Positions 16,400-23,899 of a stretch of 64,000 nt of DNA are shown here, piece after piece. The stretch is from Paenibacillus thalictri. GTDB lineage: Bacteria > Bacillota > Bacilli > Paenibacillales > NBRC-103111. Positions within the stretch are counted from its first letter, which is position 1, and each line of letters begins with the position of its first letter. The notes below the pieces were generated by a model that was not told the origin of the DNA, searched no databases, and saw only the letters and a program-made list of their open reading frames with translations. Both the position numbers and the translations under genes were made by a program. The stretch spans positions 186,001-250,000 of the forward strand of contig NZ_SIRE01000003.1 of assembly GCF_004307995.1 (NCBI RefSeq), in the 5' to 3' direction.

Positions 16400-17635
16400 A
16401 TGAACTACATTGTATTTGAAATCGGAATCGCGATCGCGCTCATTGCGCTTTCCGGCCTGTTGTCGGCAAAGCTCAGGTTTTCGGTCATTCCGTTTTATAT
16501 ATTGGTCGGTATGGCGGTAGGGCCGCATGCCATTGCGATTTGGCATATCGATCTGAAATTTATCGAAAGCGCGCCGCTGATCGAATTTATGGGCCGGATC
16601 GGGGTGTTGTTTCTCCTCTTTTATTTGGGACTGGAATTTTCGGTCGGCCGGCTTGTTAAATCGGGACGTTCGATTGTGGTTGGCGGAACGATCTATATTT
16701 TAATCAATTTTACGCTTGGTTTATTGTTAGGTTATGCCGCCGGACTGCCGCTGTTGGAGATGCTTGTGGTAGCCGGCATTACGACGATTTCCTCAAGCGC
16801 CATCGTAGCCAAGGTGCTGGTCGATTTGAAGCGGACGGCCAACCCGGAGACGGAAATGATTCTTGGCATCATCATGTTCGAAGACGTATTTCTTGCGATT
16901 TATATTTCCATCCTTTCGGGCCTTGTGCTCAGCGGATCGACGTCGATCGGCGGCATTGCGCTGTCCGCCCTCATTGCGCTTGGATTCATGCTGCTGGTGC
17001 TGATCGTTGGACGGAAACTCGTGCCGCTGCTCAACCGGCTTTTGAACATTCGTTCCAACGAACTGTTTATGCTTGTCATTTTTGCCGTGTTGTTTATCAT
17101 TGCCGGTTTCTCCGAAACGATTCATGTCGCCGAAGCGATCGGCGCGCTGCTGGTCGGACTGGTGCTGGCCGAGACGGAGCATATGAAAAGGATTGAGCAT
17201 CTTATTTTGCCGTTTCGCGATTTTTTCGGCGCAATCTTCTTTTTCAGCTTTGGCCTTACGATTGACCCGCTTTCGTTGGGAGGGGCGGTATGGCTGTCTT
17301 TGGCCGCGGTTGTCGTTACGCTGATAGGCAATTTTGCGGCGGGGATGTGGGCCGGACGCAGCGCAGGTTTATCCCCGAAAGCGTCGGTGAACATCGGCTT
17401 GACGATCGTGGCGCGCGGCGAGTTTTCGATCATTATGGCCAATCTCGCCAAAGCGGGCGGGCTGCTTCCGATCGTACAGCCTTTTGCGGCGCTTTACGTG
17501 CTGATATTGGCCGTCATCGGACCGCTGCTCACCAAGGAAACCAAAGTGATCTACAGCGGTTTGGATCGGGTGTTAAACATGTCCAAATGGAAATGGAGCA
17601 AGAAATTGTCGGATCAAGCAGCCCCTCAAGAATAA
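16400..17635 (+). CDS. khtU: K+/H+ antiporter KhtU (CPA2 family)
   Basis: 411 aa from ATG 16400 (preceded by GGAAGTGAGTGAGCCT); an in-frame ATG at 16382 would give six more residues and overlap khtT. Twelve to thirteen hydrophobic segments; CPA2 motifs are GMAVGPHAIAIW, FYLGLEFSVGRLV, ITTISSSAIVAKVL and MIFGIIMFED-like LGIIMFEDVFL. There is no C-terminal TrkA-N domain, since the RCK part is the separate KhtT. Exports potassium (or ammonium) for proton, protecting at high pH or potassium. Forms an operon with khtT and the gene after it. Confidence 0.9.
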   Translation: MNYIVFEIGIAIALIALSGLLSAKLRFSVIPFYILVGMAVGPHAIAIWHIDLKFIESAPLIEFMGRIGVLFLLFYLGLEFSVGRLVKSGRSIVVGGTIYILINFTLGLLLGYAAGLPLLEMLVVAGITTISSSAIVAKVLVDLKRTANPETEMILGIIMFEDVFLAIYISILSGLVLSGSTSIGGIALSALIALGFMLLVLIVGRKLVPLLNRLLNIRSNELFMLVIFAVLFIIAGFSETIHVAEAIGALLVGLVLAETEHMKRIEHLILPFRDFFGAIFFFSFGLTIDPLSLGGAVWLSLAAVVVTLIGNFAAGMWAGRSAGLSPKASVNIGLTIVARGEFSIIMANLAKAGGLLPIVQPFAALYVLILAVIGPLLTKETKVIYSGLDRVLNMSKWKWSKKLSDQAAPQE

Positions 17636-17659
17636 TGACAAATTCGAGGAGGAATCGGT

Positions 17660-18052
17660 ATGCGTTACGATCATGAAACAGGTAGGCATTCTGCTGGGAG
17701 ATTTCTTTTGGCGCAAGGGGATTTCTGGGAACGGAAAATGCGGCTTCATACAACCCGTCCTGACTTGTTGGCGGACGCCATTCGGCAGGCTGTGGGGAGA
17801 GAAGCTTCAAGGGTGAGATCGTATCGGACCGAAAACGGAGAAACGGTGCATATCATGCAAGTGGTCATCAGCAGGCTGGAGGCGGTGCCGCTCACGGAAC
17901 TGATCGTTGCCGCCGATCCGCAGGCGATTGTCGACGTGGTCCCGCTGCCCGGCTCTTTCGGGTTGCGCCGCAGCATCAGGCTGGCGAAACGCCATTCCCG
18001 CCGGGATCTGCCCGATGTCACGAAGTACGGCAACGAACTCAATGAAGATTAA
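17660..18052 (+). CDS. Small protein with DUF2179-like domain
   Basis: 130 aa. Residues about 25-95 (MRLHTTRPDLLADAIRQAVG, VHIMQVVISRLEAVPLTELI, AADPQAIVDVVP) resemble the C-terminal DUF2179 domain that in YitT-type membrane proteins follows the membrane part; here it stands alone. The domain has a ferredoxin-like, PII-like fold in known members, which suggests ligand sensing. GAGGAGGAATCGGT before ATG 17660. It follows khtU by 24 bases, so it may be a third component of the antiporter operon, in the way KhtS accompanies KhtTU in Bacillus, though no sequence relation to KhtS is claimed. Confidence 0.6.
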   Translation: MRYDHETGRHSAGRFLLAQGDFWERKMRLHTTRPDLLADAIRQAVGREASRVRSYRTENGETVHIMQVVISRLEAVPLTELIVAADPQAIVDVVPLPGSFGLRRSIRLAKRHSRRDLPDVTKYGNELNED

Positions 18053-18065
18053 CCGATAATCCCTT

Positions 18066-18097
18066 GCCTTGATCCGTTGTTTTTAGCGGGTCAAGGC
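18066..18097 (+). other. Stem-loop after the khtTU operon
   Basis: GCCTTGATCCG pairs with CGGGTCAAGGC with one mismatch and a 10-base loop. There is no T-run after it, so it is a weak terminator or an mRNA-stabilising hairpin. The remaining gap to the ada operon shows nothing clear. Confidence 0.4.
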
Positions 18098-18289
18098 TGG
18101 GACAATCGCATTAGAAACGGGGGCCATTTGATCTTCCAACCGCTGTTAGAATGGCACATTCGGAAGCGGGAGGCCGGCGTCCGAGCAAGGACGCGCGGCA
18201 GATGACAATTTCGTTATCTTGCGCTTACAGCCGCGGAATATGTACATGATGCGGGTGCGAGGGGTAAACTAGGGGTAGAGGTGATCCGA

Positions 18290-18874
18290 ATGAATGACAA
18301 AGATCAGCTGACCGAAGAGAAGTGGCAGGCCATTATAAACAACGACGCGGCGTACGACGGCAAGTTCATCTATGCGGTCAAATCGACGCACATTTTTTGC
18401 AAGCCGTCCTGCAAGTCGAGAGCGCCGAAGAAAGAACATGTGCGCATATTTTACAACGCCGGGGAAGCACAAGCGGCAAACTACCGGCCGTGCAAAAGAT
18501 GCAAGCCGACCGGAGAGCGGCAGCCCGATTATGAATGGGTCGCGCAAATCACGCAATATATCGATTCGCATTACAGCTCGGCGCTTTCGCTGGAGAAGCT
18601 GGCTCTGGAATGCCATGGCAGTCCTTATCATCTGCAGCGCACTTTCAAGCGGATTCAAGGCGTAACGCCTGTCGAATACGTTCAGCAGCGCCGCATCGGC
18701 AAAGCCAAGGAGCTGCTGCGCGAAACGGAAGAGGCTGTTACGGACATCGCCCTGCATGTGGGCATCCCCAATACGTCTTATTTTATTACGCTGTTCAAAA
18801 AGAAAACCGGGCAAACGCCGGCCCATTACCGGCAAAACCGGGCACGGCCGTTTGAGTCTCAGGAGGAGGCATGA
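18290..18874 (+). CDS. adaA: AdaA: methylphosphotriester-DNA methyltransferase and AraC-type activator
   Basis: 194 aa. Residues 1-80 are the zinc-bound Ada N-terminal domain with the four cysteines C37, C41, C68 and C71 (IFCKPSCKSRAP, YRPCKRCKPTGE); transfer of a methyl from phosphotriesters to the first cysteine turns the protein into an activator. Residues about 88-190 are a two-HTH AraC domain (LSLEKLALECHGSPYHLQRT, VTDIALHVGIPNTSYFITLF). Start ATG 18290 after AGAGGTGATCCG; the GTG at 18281 is part of the RBS. The stop overlaps the spacing to adaB by one base gap, so the four repair genes are read as one operon under its own control. Confidence 0.93.
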   Translation: MNDKDQLTEEKWQAIINNDAAYDGKFIYAVKSTHIFCKPSCKSRAPKKEHVRIFYNAGEAQAANYRPCKRCKPTGERQPDYEWVAQITQYIDSHYSSALSLEKLALECHGSPYHLQRTFKRIQGVTPVEYVQQRRIGKAKELLRETEEAVTDIALHVGIPNTSYFITLFKKKTGQTPAHYRQNRARPFESQEEA

Positions 18875-18875
18875 C

Positions 18876-19424
18876 ATGAAAGCAACGATGAAACCGACGA
18901 TTTACTGGAGCCTGCTGCAATATGGCGGCTGGCGGTTCTATATTGCCGCGACAGAGAAGGGCTTATTATTTGTCGGTTCCGACAATAAGCCCTTCAGCGA
19001 GGTGAGCAAATGGGCGGAAGCCCGTCTTTCCGGGAGCGAGCTGGTGCAGGACGATGAAAAACTGCAGCCGTACGCCGTCCAATTAACGGAATATTTGCAA
19101 GGGGAGCGCACAAGTTTTACTTTTCCGCTTGATTTGCGCGGCACTCCGTTTCAGCTTGCCGTATGGGATGCGTTGTGCCAAATTCCGTATGGCGCAACTT
19201 GGTCTTATTCGGACATCGCCCGCTCCATCCAGCGGCCGTTGGCTGTGCGGGCGGTTGGCGCAGCCATCGGAGCGAATCCGGTTACGATAACCGTACCGTG
19301 CCACCGGGTTATCGGCAAAACCGGCGCTTTAACCGGCTATCGCGGCGGCTTGGCGATGAAGACGCGGCTGCTCGAGCTGGAAGGCGCAAGCACGGCCGGC
19401 GCAGAAAGCAAACGCCATGCCTGA
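18876..19424 (+). CDS. adaB: O6-methylguanine-DNA methyltransferase
   Basis: 182 aa. The suicide active site is C142 in VTITVPCHRVIGKTG, followed by GYRGGLAMKTRLLELE, the standard C-terminal end. The AraVGAAIGANP segment precedes it as in Ogt/AdaB. It repairs O6-alkylguanine by direct transfer. ATG 18876 sits one base after the adaA stop, with GGAGGAGGC as RBS. Its end overlaps the 2OG oxygenase gene by eight bases. Confidence 0.93.
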   Translation: MKATMKPTIYWSLLQYGGWRFYIAATEKGLLFVGSDNKPFSEVSKWAEARLSGSELVQDDEKLQPYAVQLTEYLQGERTSFTFPLDLRGTPFQLAVWDALCQIPYGATWSYSDIARSIQRPLAVRAVGAAIGANPVTITVPCHRVIGKTGALTGYRGGLAMKTRLLELEGASTAGAESKRHA

Positions 19425-20130
19425 GCGGGTAGCCGAACGGATTGCCGCGCTGGATTGGGATGCGCTGCAGCAAGCGATGGACACGCAAGGATATGCCGTG
19501 CTCCCGCCGCTGCTTGATCCGGCGGAATGCGAGGACATTATCGCTACGTACGGGCAGCCGGAATTGTTCCGCAATACGATTGATATGGCGAGATACCGGT
19601 TTGGTGTGGGAGAATATAAGTATTATGGGGCTCCCTTACCCGATTTGCTGCAGCAGCTTCGCGAAGGGCTGTATCCCGAGCTTGCCAAAACAGCTAACCG
19701 CTGGCTCGGACAGCTGGGGCAAGAAGCCGATTATCCCGCCTCGCTGGCGGAATTTCTCGAGCGGTGCCACCGGCATGGACAGCAGCGCTCCACACCGTTG
19801 ATTTTGAAATATGAAACCGGCGGTTACAACTGCCTGCATCAGGATTTGTACGGCGACGTCTTTTTCCCGCTGCAAACGGTGTTTGTGCTAAACCGCAAAG
19901 AAGCGGACTACAGCGGCGGAGAGTTTCTGCTTGTGGAGCAGCGCCCCAGAGCGCAGAGCAGAGGGCATGTCATCACTATCGAACAAGGAGCTGGACTGAT
20001 CTTCCCGACGAATTACCGGCCCGTGCAGGGGACGCGCGGGTATTACCGGACGACGCTGCGGCACGGCGTCGGTACGATCGTCTCGGGAACGCGGTACAGT
20101 CTGGGGATCATCTATCATGATGCAACGTGA
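19417..20130 (+). CDS. 2-oxoglutarate/Fe(II)-dependent oxygenase in the ada operon
   Basis: 237 aa with a double-stranded beta-helix signature: H141-x-D143 in NCLHQDLYGDVFFPLQ, a distal H216 in TTLRHGVGTIVSGTRYS and Arg226 for 2-oxoglutarate. It belongs to the P4H/YbiX-like 2OG-Fe(II) oxygenases (often listed beside Ada), not to classical AlkB by sequence. Its overlapping position between adaB and a radical-SAM gene strongly suggests alkylated nucleic-acid repair by oxidative demethylation, as AlkB does elsewhere. That role is inferred from context. The start is ATG 19417 inside adaB; GAAAGC upstream is only a weak RBS, consistent with translational coupling. Confidence 0.8.
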   Translation: MPERVAERIAALDWDALQQAMDTQGYAVLPPLLDPAECEDIIATYGQPELFRNTIDMARYRFGVGEYKYYGAPLPDLLQQLREGLYPELAKTANRWLGQLGQEADYPASLAEFLERCHRHGQQRSTPLILKYETGGYNCLHQDLYGDVFFPLQTVFVLNRKEADYSGGEFLLVEQRPRAQSRGHVITIEQGAGLIFPTNYRPVQGTRGYYRTTLRHGVGTIVSGTRYSLGIIYHDAT

Positions 20131-20938
20131 CATTTTATATAAGCAGCCCAAAACGATATTAAATAAAGGTACCGGTTTTCTCTCCGGGTACAGCCATTCG
20201 CTCAACCCGTATACGGGTTGTTCATTCGGCTGCTCGTATTGTTATGTGCGGCAGATGCCGGTGTCGTTATTCCGGCCGGCGGAATGGGGGAGCTGGGTCG
20301 ACGTGAAGCTGGAGGCGGCGGAGCTGCTTCGCAAGGAGCTGCGCAAGGCGAAAGCGAAAGGCAAGGTGACGATTTTTATGTCATCCAGCACAGATCCGTA
20401 CCAGCCAATCGAGCATAAGGAGCGGGTGACGCGATCGCTGCTTGAGGTTATGGCAGGGGATCCTCCGGATTTCCTGTTGGTGCAGACCCGCAGCCCGCTT
20501 GTTGTGCGGGATATCGATTTGTTCAAGCAGTTGGGGCAGAAGGTCCGGATCAGCATGACCGTCGAAACCGACCGAGAGGACATCCGCAAGCATTTCACTC
20601 CCGGCGCGCCGCCCTTAAGCGGCAGGTTCAAGGCGCTGCAAACGTTGGCGGAGGCTGGGATACCGGCCCAAGCGACAATCGCTCCGGTGCTGCCGAGCAG
20701 CGAGCAGTTTGCGCTTAAATTGTCCGGGCTGGTCGACCGCGTCTGCGTGGACGATTTTTATATGGGGGACGGCAGCGGCGGCAGAAGAACCCGCACTTTG
20801 GGCATCTACTCGTTGTACGAAGAGCTGCAATTAACGGAATGGTACGACACCTCCGCTTACCGCATCGTATATGACAGACTCAGAGAAGTGTTCCCGCATG
20901 ACCGGGTGCTGCTCAGCCAAGATGGCTTTGCCCCGTAG
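20117..20938 (+). CDS. SPL-family radical SAM protein
   Basis: 273 aa. The iron-sulfur motif C35-x3-C39-x2-C42 is in NPYTGCSFGCSYCYVRQMP. This motif, the TIFMSSSTDPYQPIEHKERVTR segment and the late ILLSQ-like end place it with spore-photoproduct-lyase-like (SplB/Rv2578c) radical SAM proteins. True SPL repairs spore photoproduct; this homologue is shorter and lies fourth in an Ada operon, overlapping the oxygenase gene by 14 bases. A role in repair of some DNA lesion is plausible but unproven. Start is ATG 20117 or the adjacent ATG 20120. Confidence 0.82.
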   Translation: MMQRDILYKQPKTILNKGTGFLSGYSHSLNPYTGCSFGCSYCYVRQMPVSLFRPAEWGSWVDVKLEAAELLRKELRKAKAKGKVTIFMSSSTDPYQPIEHKERVTRSLLEVMAGDPPDFLLVQTRSPLVVRDIDLFKQLGQKVRISMTVETDREDIRKHFTPGAPPLSGRFKALQTLAEAGIPAQATIAPVLPSSEQFALKLSGLVDRVCVDDFYMGDGSGGRRTRTLGIYSLYEELQLTEWYDTSAYRIVYDRLREVFPHDRVLLSQDGFAP

Positions 20939-20950
20939 AGAAGGACTTAG

Positions 20951-21037
20951 TATAGAAATTTGCATAGTTTGCATAAGAATAGCTGCATAGAAACTCACGT
21001 AGAAATAGTTGTATAGAAATTTGCGTAGAAATAGTTG
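20951..21037. repeat. Short direct repeats before tRNA-Lys
   Basis: TATAGAAATTTGC-x-TAG occurs at 20951-20967 and 21012-21028, and CGTAGAAATAGTTG at 20998-21011 and 21024-21037 (26-base period). The last copy runs into the -35 region of the tRNA promoter. It looks like local duplication in non-coding DNA. Confidence 0.55.
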
Positions 21038-21064
21038 CGGACAAGCTTAGTGGTGTGCTATAAT
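21035..21064 (+). promoter_or_regulatory. Promoter of tRNA-Lys
   Basis: TTGCGG (21035-21040), 18-base spacer, TATAAT (21059-21064), 25 bases before the tRNA. Confidence 0.6.
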
Positions 21065-21088
21065 ACTCCTTGTCGACTTTTCTATTGC

Positions 21089-21160
21089 AGGTCCGTAGCT
21101 CAATGGCAGAGCAACCGGCTCTTAACCGGTAGGTTGTGGGTTCGACCCCCACCGGGCCTA
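21089..21160 (+). tRNA. tRNA-Lys (anticodon CTT)
   Basis: 72 bases fold into the full cloverleaf: acceptor AGGTCCG/CGGGCCT, D arm GCTC/GAGC, anticodon stem ACCGG/CCGGT with loop CTCTTAA (anticodon 21121-21123), T arm GTGGG-TTCGACC-CCCAC, discriminator A. The first pair is A-U and the 3' CCA is not encoded. A terminator follows at once, so it is transcribed alone. Confidence 0.95.
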
Positions 21161-21169
21161 TATATGATC

Positions 21170-21212
21170 AAAAAATCCCCCGTTTGCTTAAAGCAGGCGG
21201 GGGATTTTTTTG
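21170..21212 (+). terminator. Rho-independent terminator after tRNA-Lys
   Basis: AAATCCCCCGTTTGC pairs with GCAGGCGGGGGATTT (one G-T pair), loop TTAAA, followed by a T-run. Confidence 0.9.
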
Positions 21213-21242
21213 TTCGTTGCGGCGGATGAGGCAAGTTGATCG

Positions 21243-21422
21243 GTTTCGGGATGGAGCTGTATCATTCAAGCCGCCACATCGGGAGGTTTGCTGCTTTCAT
21301 CGGCTGCATTCAGCTTAACCAGCATGCTATCCAATGAGGATTTTCTTGCTTAGGGCTGGCGGGTTCCGTTTCTGATCAGTGTTGTTCTGCTTGCCGTGGG
21401 CATGCATGTTTATCCGGATTAA
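21243..21422 (+). pseudogene. Remnant of an MHS-type MFS transporter with an in-frame stop
   Basis: In one frame the region reads as part of a metabolite:H+ symporter: TSGGLLLSSAAFSLTSMLSN, then EDFLA, a TAG stop at 21351-21353, then GWRVPFLISVVLLAVGMHV. Intact family members read EDFLxWGWRxPFLLSxVLVAVG, so the stop replaces the conserved Trp (TGG to TAG). The flanking parts of the gene are missing. It is a decayed fragment of about 60 codons. Confidence 0.72.
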
Positions 21423-21461
21423 AATGACGGAAAGTCGCATCGCTTGTTTGGTTTGCGTTAA

Positions 21462-21917
21462 TCAATGGTAGATTCTCGTATGCAATTCCTTTATTAAGGG
21501 GATTTGCGGAGGGCTGATATCGGCAGGGAGATCGGCGATGGATACGAACTTGGCCTCCCGGCTCTCTTCGTCCAGCGTCAGTTCACCGTTGTAATCATGC
21601 GCCGCAAAAACGATGTCCACAACATGCACTTCATCGCCGTTCGGATAAATATAATGCAGTTCAGGCCCCGAAAAGACGCCGAACAATTCCAAATGATCGA
21701 CGCGCAGGCCGGTTTCCTCGTAAACTTCGCGCCGTGCGGCGTCTTCCACACATTCTCCAAGCTCAACGGATCCGCCGGGAAAACACCAGCAGTTATTATC
21801 GGTTCTGCGCAGCATCAGCACCTGGTCTTCCCGATTAAAAATGACGACACACGCTCCGCACAAAAGCAAGGGCCGGTGCCCGATCAACTCCCTCATCTGT
21901 TGGACGTATCCATTCAT
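21462..21917 (-). CDS. Nudix hydrolase
   Basis: 151 aa. The Nudix box GX5EX7REUXEEXGU is complete from G49 to L71: GGSVELGECVEDAARREVYE then ETGL, which binds Mg or Mn for pyrophosphohydrolysis. The N-terminal CGACVVIFNREDQVLMLRRT and the WCFPGG approach to the box are standard. The substrate is not predictable; members of this size act on nucleoside diphosphate derivatives. RBS AAGGGGGATTTCGT before ATG 21917 on the minus strand. It stands alone between the MHS remnant and the MFS gene. Confidence 0.9.
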   Translation of the reverse strand: MNGYVQQMRELIGHRPLLLCGACVVIFNREDQVLMLRRTDNNCWCFPGGSVELGECVEDAARREVYEETGLRVDHLELFGVFSGPELHYIYPNGDEVHVVDIVFAAHDYNGELTLDEESREAKFVSIADLPADISPPQIPLIKELHTRIYH

Positions 21918-22007
21918 ACGAAATCCCCCTTATTGGTAAATGTATACTGATTACAGCTTATTCTAAGGGATTCGTTGGATGTTGACCATGATGCCGGAAT
22001 AACGGAT

Positions 22008-23186
22008 TCATGATGGCTCCATCATATTTCGGGCGTAACGTTTCCGGGCGGCAAAAGAAAAAACCGCAACAAGCAAACTTGCAAAATAACACCCGCTTGC
22101 CACCCAAGGGTTGTACAGCACGGTGGAAGTTACCGTGACCAGCAGGCCTCCGAAAGCGGCGCCCCCGGCCAAACCGAGGTGAATCACCGATGTGTTCAGA
22201 CTGAGCACGAGATTGGCGGATTGCGGCGCTTCTTGAATAAAATAAGTTTGAATGGCGGGAGCGGTCATAAACAGCGAAATCATCCATAAGACGATCCATA
22301 CGAGCCCCATGGCCAGCGAGGCCGAAAACAAGGGCAGCAGGGCAAGAGAGATGATGGAAGCGGCCGTTCCCAGCGAAATGGTTTTGACAGGCCCCCATGT
22401 ATCGACACTGTAACCGCCTGCTCGTGACCCAAGCATGCCAAATATGCCAAGCACAAACATGACGATTCCGATACGGGAAACTTCGAGATGCAGCACCGTA
22501 TTTAAGATTGGCGTCAAATACGACAAGATGACGGATTGGCTTAAGCAGGTAATCAGCGAGAACAACAGGCCGCTGAGGATGACGGGATTTTTCAAAACTA
22601 TAAATTGCCGGCGAAATGAAACCTGCGCGTCGCCTTCAATCGGCGGCAGCCAGCGGATCAGTCCGAGCATGACAAGCAAGCTGACGGCGCCTAAGACGGC
22701 AAAAATCGTCTGCCAGCCCCACCAGCCGGAAATCGCGATGCCAATCGGCACGCCTAACGTCATGGCCAGGCCAAACGCCAAGGCGACCGTGCTGACGGCG
22801 CTGCCGATTTTGTCCGGCGGCACCAGCTTGGCGACGGAGCCTAGCGCCACGACGCAAAATACGCCGGCGCTGACGCCAAGCACAATACGCGAGAGCAGCA
22901 TCGCGGGGAAATGGGCACCGCTACCCCACGAAACAAAGCAGCCAACGATAAAAAGCGCCAATGCGCCGATCAGCAGCTTTTTAACCGGCAGGCGGGAGAA
23001 GACGGCGACCAGCACGGGGGTGCCGATGGCAAAGGCCAGCGAATATGCCGTGATGAGCTGGCCGGCTAACGCAATGGAAATACGCATATCTGCGGCGATA
23101 ATGTGGAGAATGCCGGCCACAATCAGCTCGGCAACGCCTACCAAGAAACATCCTGAAGCAATCAAATATATAATCAGTCGGTTCAT
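22008..23186 (-). CDS. MFS efflux transporter (DHA1, YtbD-like)
   Basis: 392 aa from ATG 23186, nine bases after AAAGGG; ATG 23195 is also in frame but has no spacing to that RBS. About twelve membrane segments; the motif-A loop and SRIVLGVSAGVFCVVALGSV correspond to AraJ/YtbD-type sugar or drug effluxers. It is divergent from an HxlR regulator with a dyad operator between them, the same arrangement as ytbD-ytcD in B. subtilis. The regulator probably represses this pump until a reactive or toxic compound appears. Confidence 0.85.
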   Translation of the reverse strand: MNRLIIYLIASGCFLVGVAELIVAGILHIIAADMRISIALAGQLITAYSLAFAIGTPVLVAVFSRLPVKKLLIGALALFIVGCFVSWGSGAHFPAMLLSRIVLGVSAGVFCVVALGSVAKLVPPDKIGSAVSTVALAFGLAMTLGVPIGIAISGWWGWQTIFAVLGAVSLLVMLGLIRWLPPIEGDAQVSFRRQFIVLKNPVILSGLLFSLITCLSQSVILSYLTPILNTVLHLEVSRIGIVMFVLGIFGMLGSRAGGYSVDTWGPVKTISLGTAASIISLALLPLFSASLAMGLVWIVLWMISLFMTAPAIQTYFIQEAPQSANLVLSLNTSVIHLGLAGGAAFGGLLVTVTSTVLYNPWVASGCYFASLLVAVFSFAARKRYARNMMEPS

Positions 23187-23313
23187 CTCATTCATCCCTT
23201 TGTTTCTTAGTTTTTTTTCTAAAATCACGGTACCGTTGATTGACATTATAAGGAGTTCACTTTCATAATGTAAGGAGGCAAACTATTTTGACATTGTCCT
23301 GTTATTTTGACTA

Positions 23314-23330
23314 ACTAACTATAAGTAAGT
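23314..23330. promoter_or_regulatory. Probable HxlR operator
   Basis: ACTAACTATAAGTAAGT has dyad symmetry ACTnACTn/nAGTnAGT around a central base. It lies 10 bases before the HxlR gene in the region shared with the divergent MFS gene. A similar core (ACTAACTT...AAGTTAGT) occurs in a perfect palindrome at 50587-50613. Confidence 0.55.
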
Positions 23331-23340
23331 AGGTGGTTGT

Positions 23341-23679
23341 ATGAGCACTGCACCCGAGCAGGAAACGTTCAGCTCGAATATTTGCGACGTTTTGCAAATT
23401 TTGGGGGCGAAGTGGGCTTTTATGGTCATTGCGGAGCTGTATCGCGGCCCGTTGCGGTTTAAACAGCTGTTGCGCCAAACCGCGGTGATCAAAACACAAT
23501 CGTTGACCGATGTGCTGCGCCATCTGGAAAGTATGGGCGTGGTGAACCGCGAAGTATTCCCTACCGTGCCGGTCAGCGTGCAGTATTCTTTGACGGAAAA
23601 AGGCGCGGATTTCTACACCGTGCTGGTCGAGATGGACAACTGGGCCAAGAAGTGGGGGAAGCAGGGCGGTAGCGATTGA
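23341..23679 (+). CDS. HxlR-family transcriptional regulator (YtcD-like)
   Basis: 112-aa winged-helix protein. The family hallmark is an early Cys (C16 in SSNICDVLQILGAKWAFMVI) followed by ELYRGPLRFKQLLRQTAVIK and TDVLRHLESMGVVNREVFPT. HxlR members such as YodB sense electrophiles through this N-terminal Cys. It controls, very likely, the divergent MFS pump; the operator dyad lies just before its start. ATG 23341 follows AGTAGGTGGTTGT, a moderate RBS. Confidence 0.9.
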   Translation: MSTAPEQETFSSNICDVLQILGAKWAFMVIAELYRGPLRFKQLLRQTAVIKTQSLTDVLRHLESMGVVNREVFPTVPVSVQYSLTEKGADFYTVLVEMDNWAKKWGKQGGSD

Positions 23680-23780
23680 TCCTACATTTCGCGCATCCAT
23701 CCAATATGGCGAGAAGAGCCCGCATGCACCAGAAGCTGCGGTCGGGGCACATTGGCTTCTGAATCGGACTGTAGACAAAT

Positions 23781-23824
23781 AGGGTATCAGAACTTGTTCC
23801 TAAGTTCTGATACCCTATTATTTT
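23781..23824 (+). terminator. Strong terminator after the HxlR gene
   Basis: A perfect 15-bp stem (AGGGTATCAGAACTT with its complement, loop GTTCCT) followed by ATTATTTTT. It separates the HxlR gene from the convergent AT-rich MFS gene. Confidence 0.85.
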
Positions 23825-23899
23825 TAAAGCTACCTGTTATGAAGTAGTTGCGGAAAGCTTCCAGCGAGTTACTAAACATCAACGGCTACTAAAGGTAGT

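Noticed and set aside
20951..21037. CRISPR-like spacing of short repeats before tRNA-Lys
   Set aside because: Only two copies of each motif, too short and without spacers; no cas genes. They are simple local duplications. No CRISPR array was seen anywhere in the window.
23288..23325. Exact promoter for the HxlR gene
   Set aside because: TTGACA and a TATAAG-like box are present but their spacing (26 bases) is not compatible; no assignment made.
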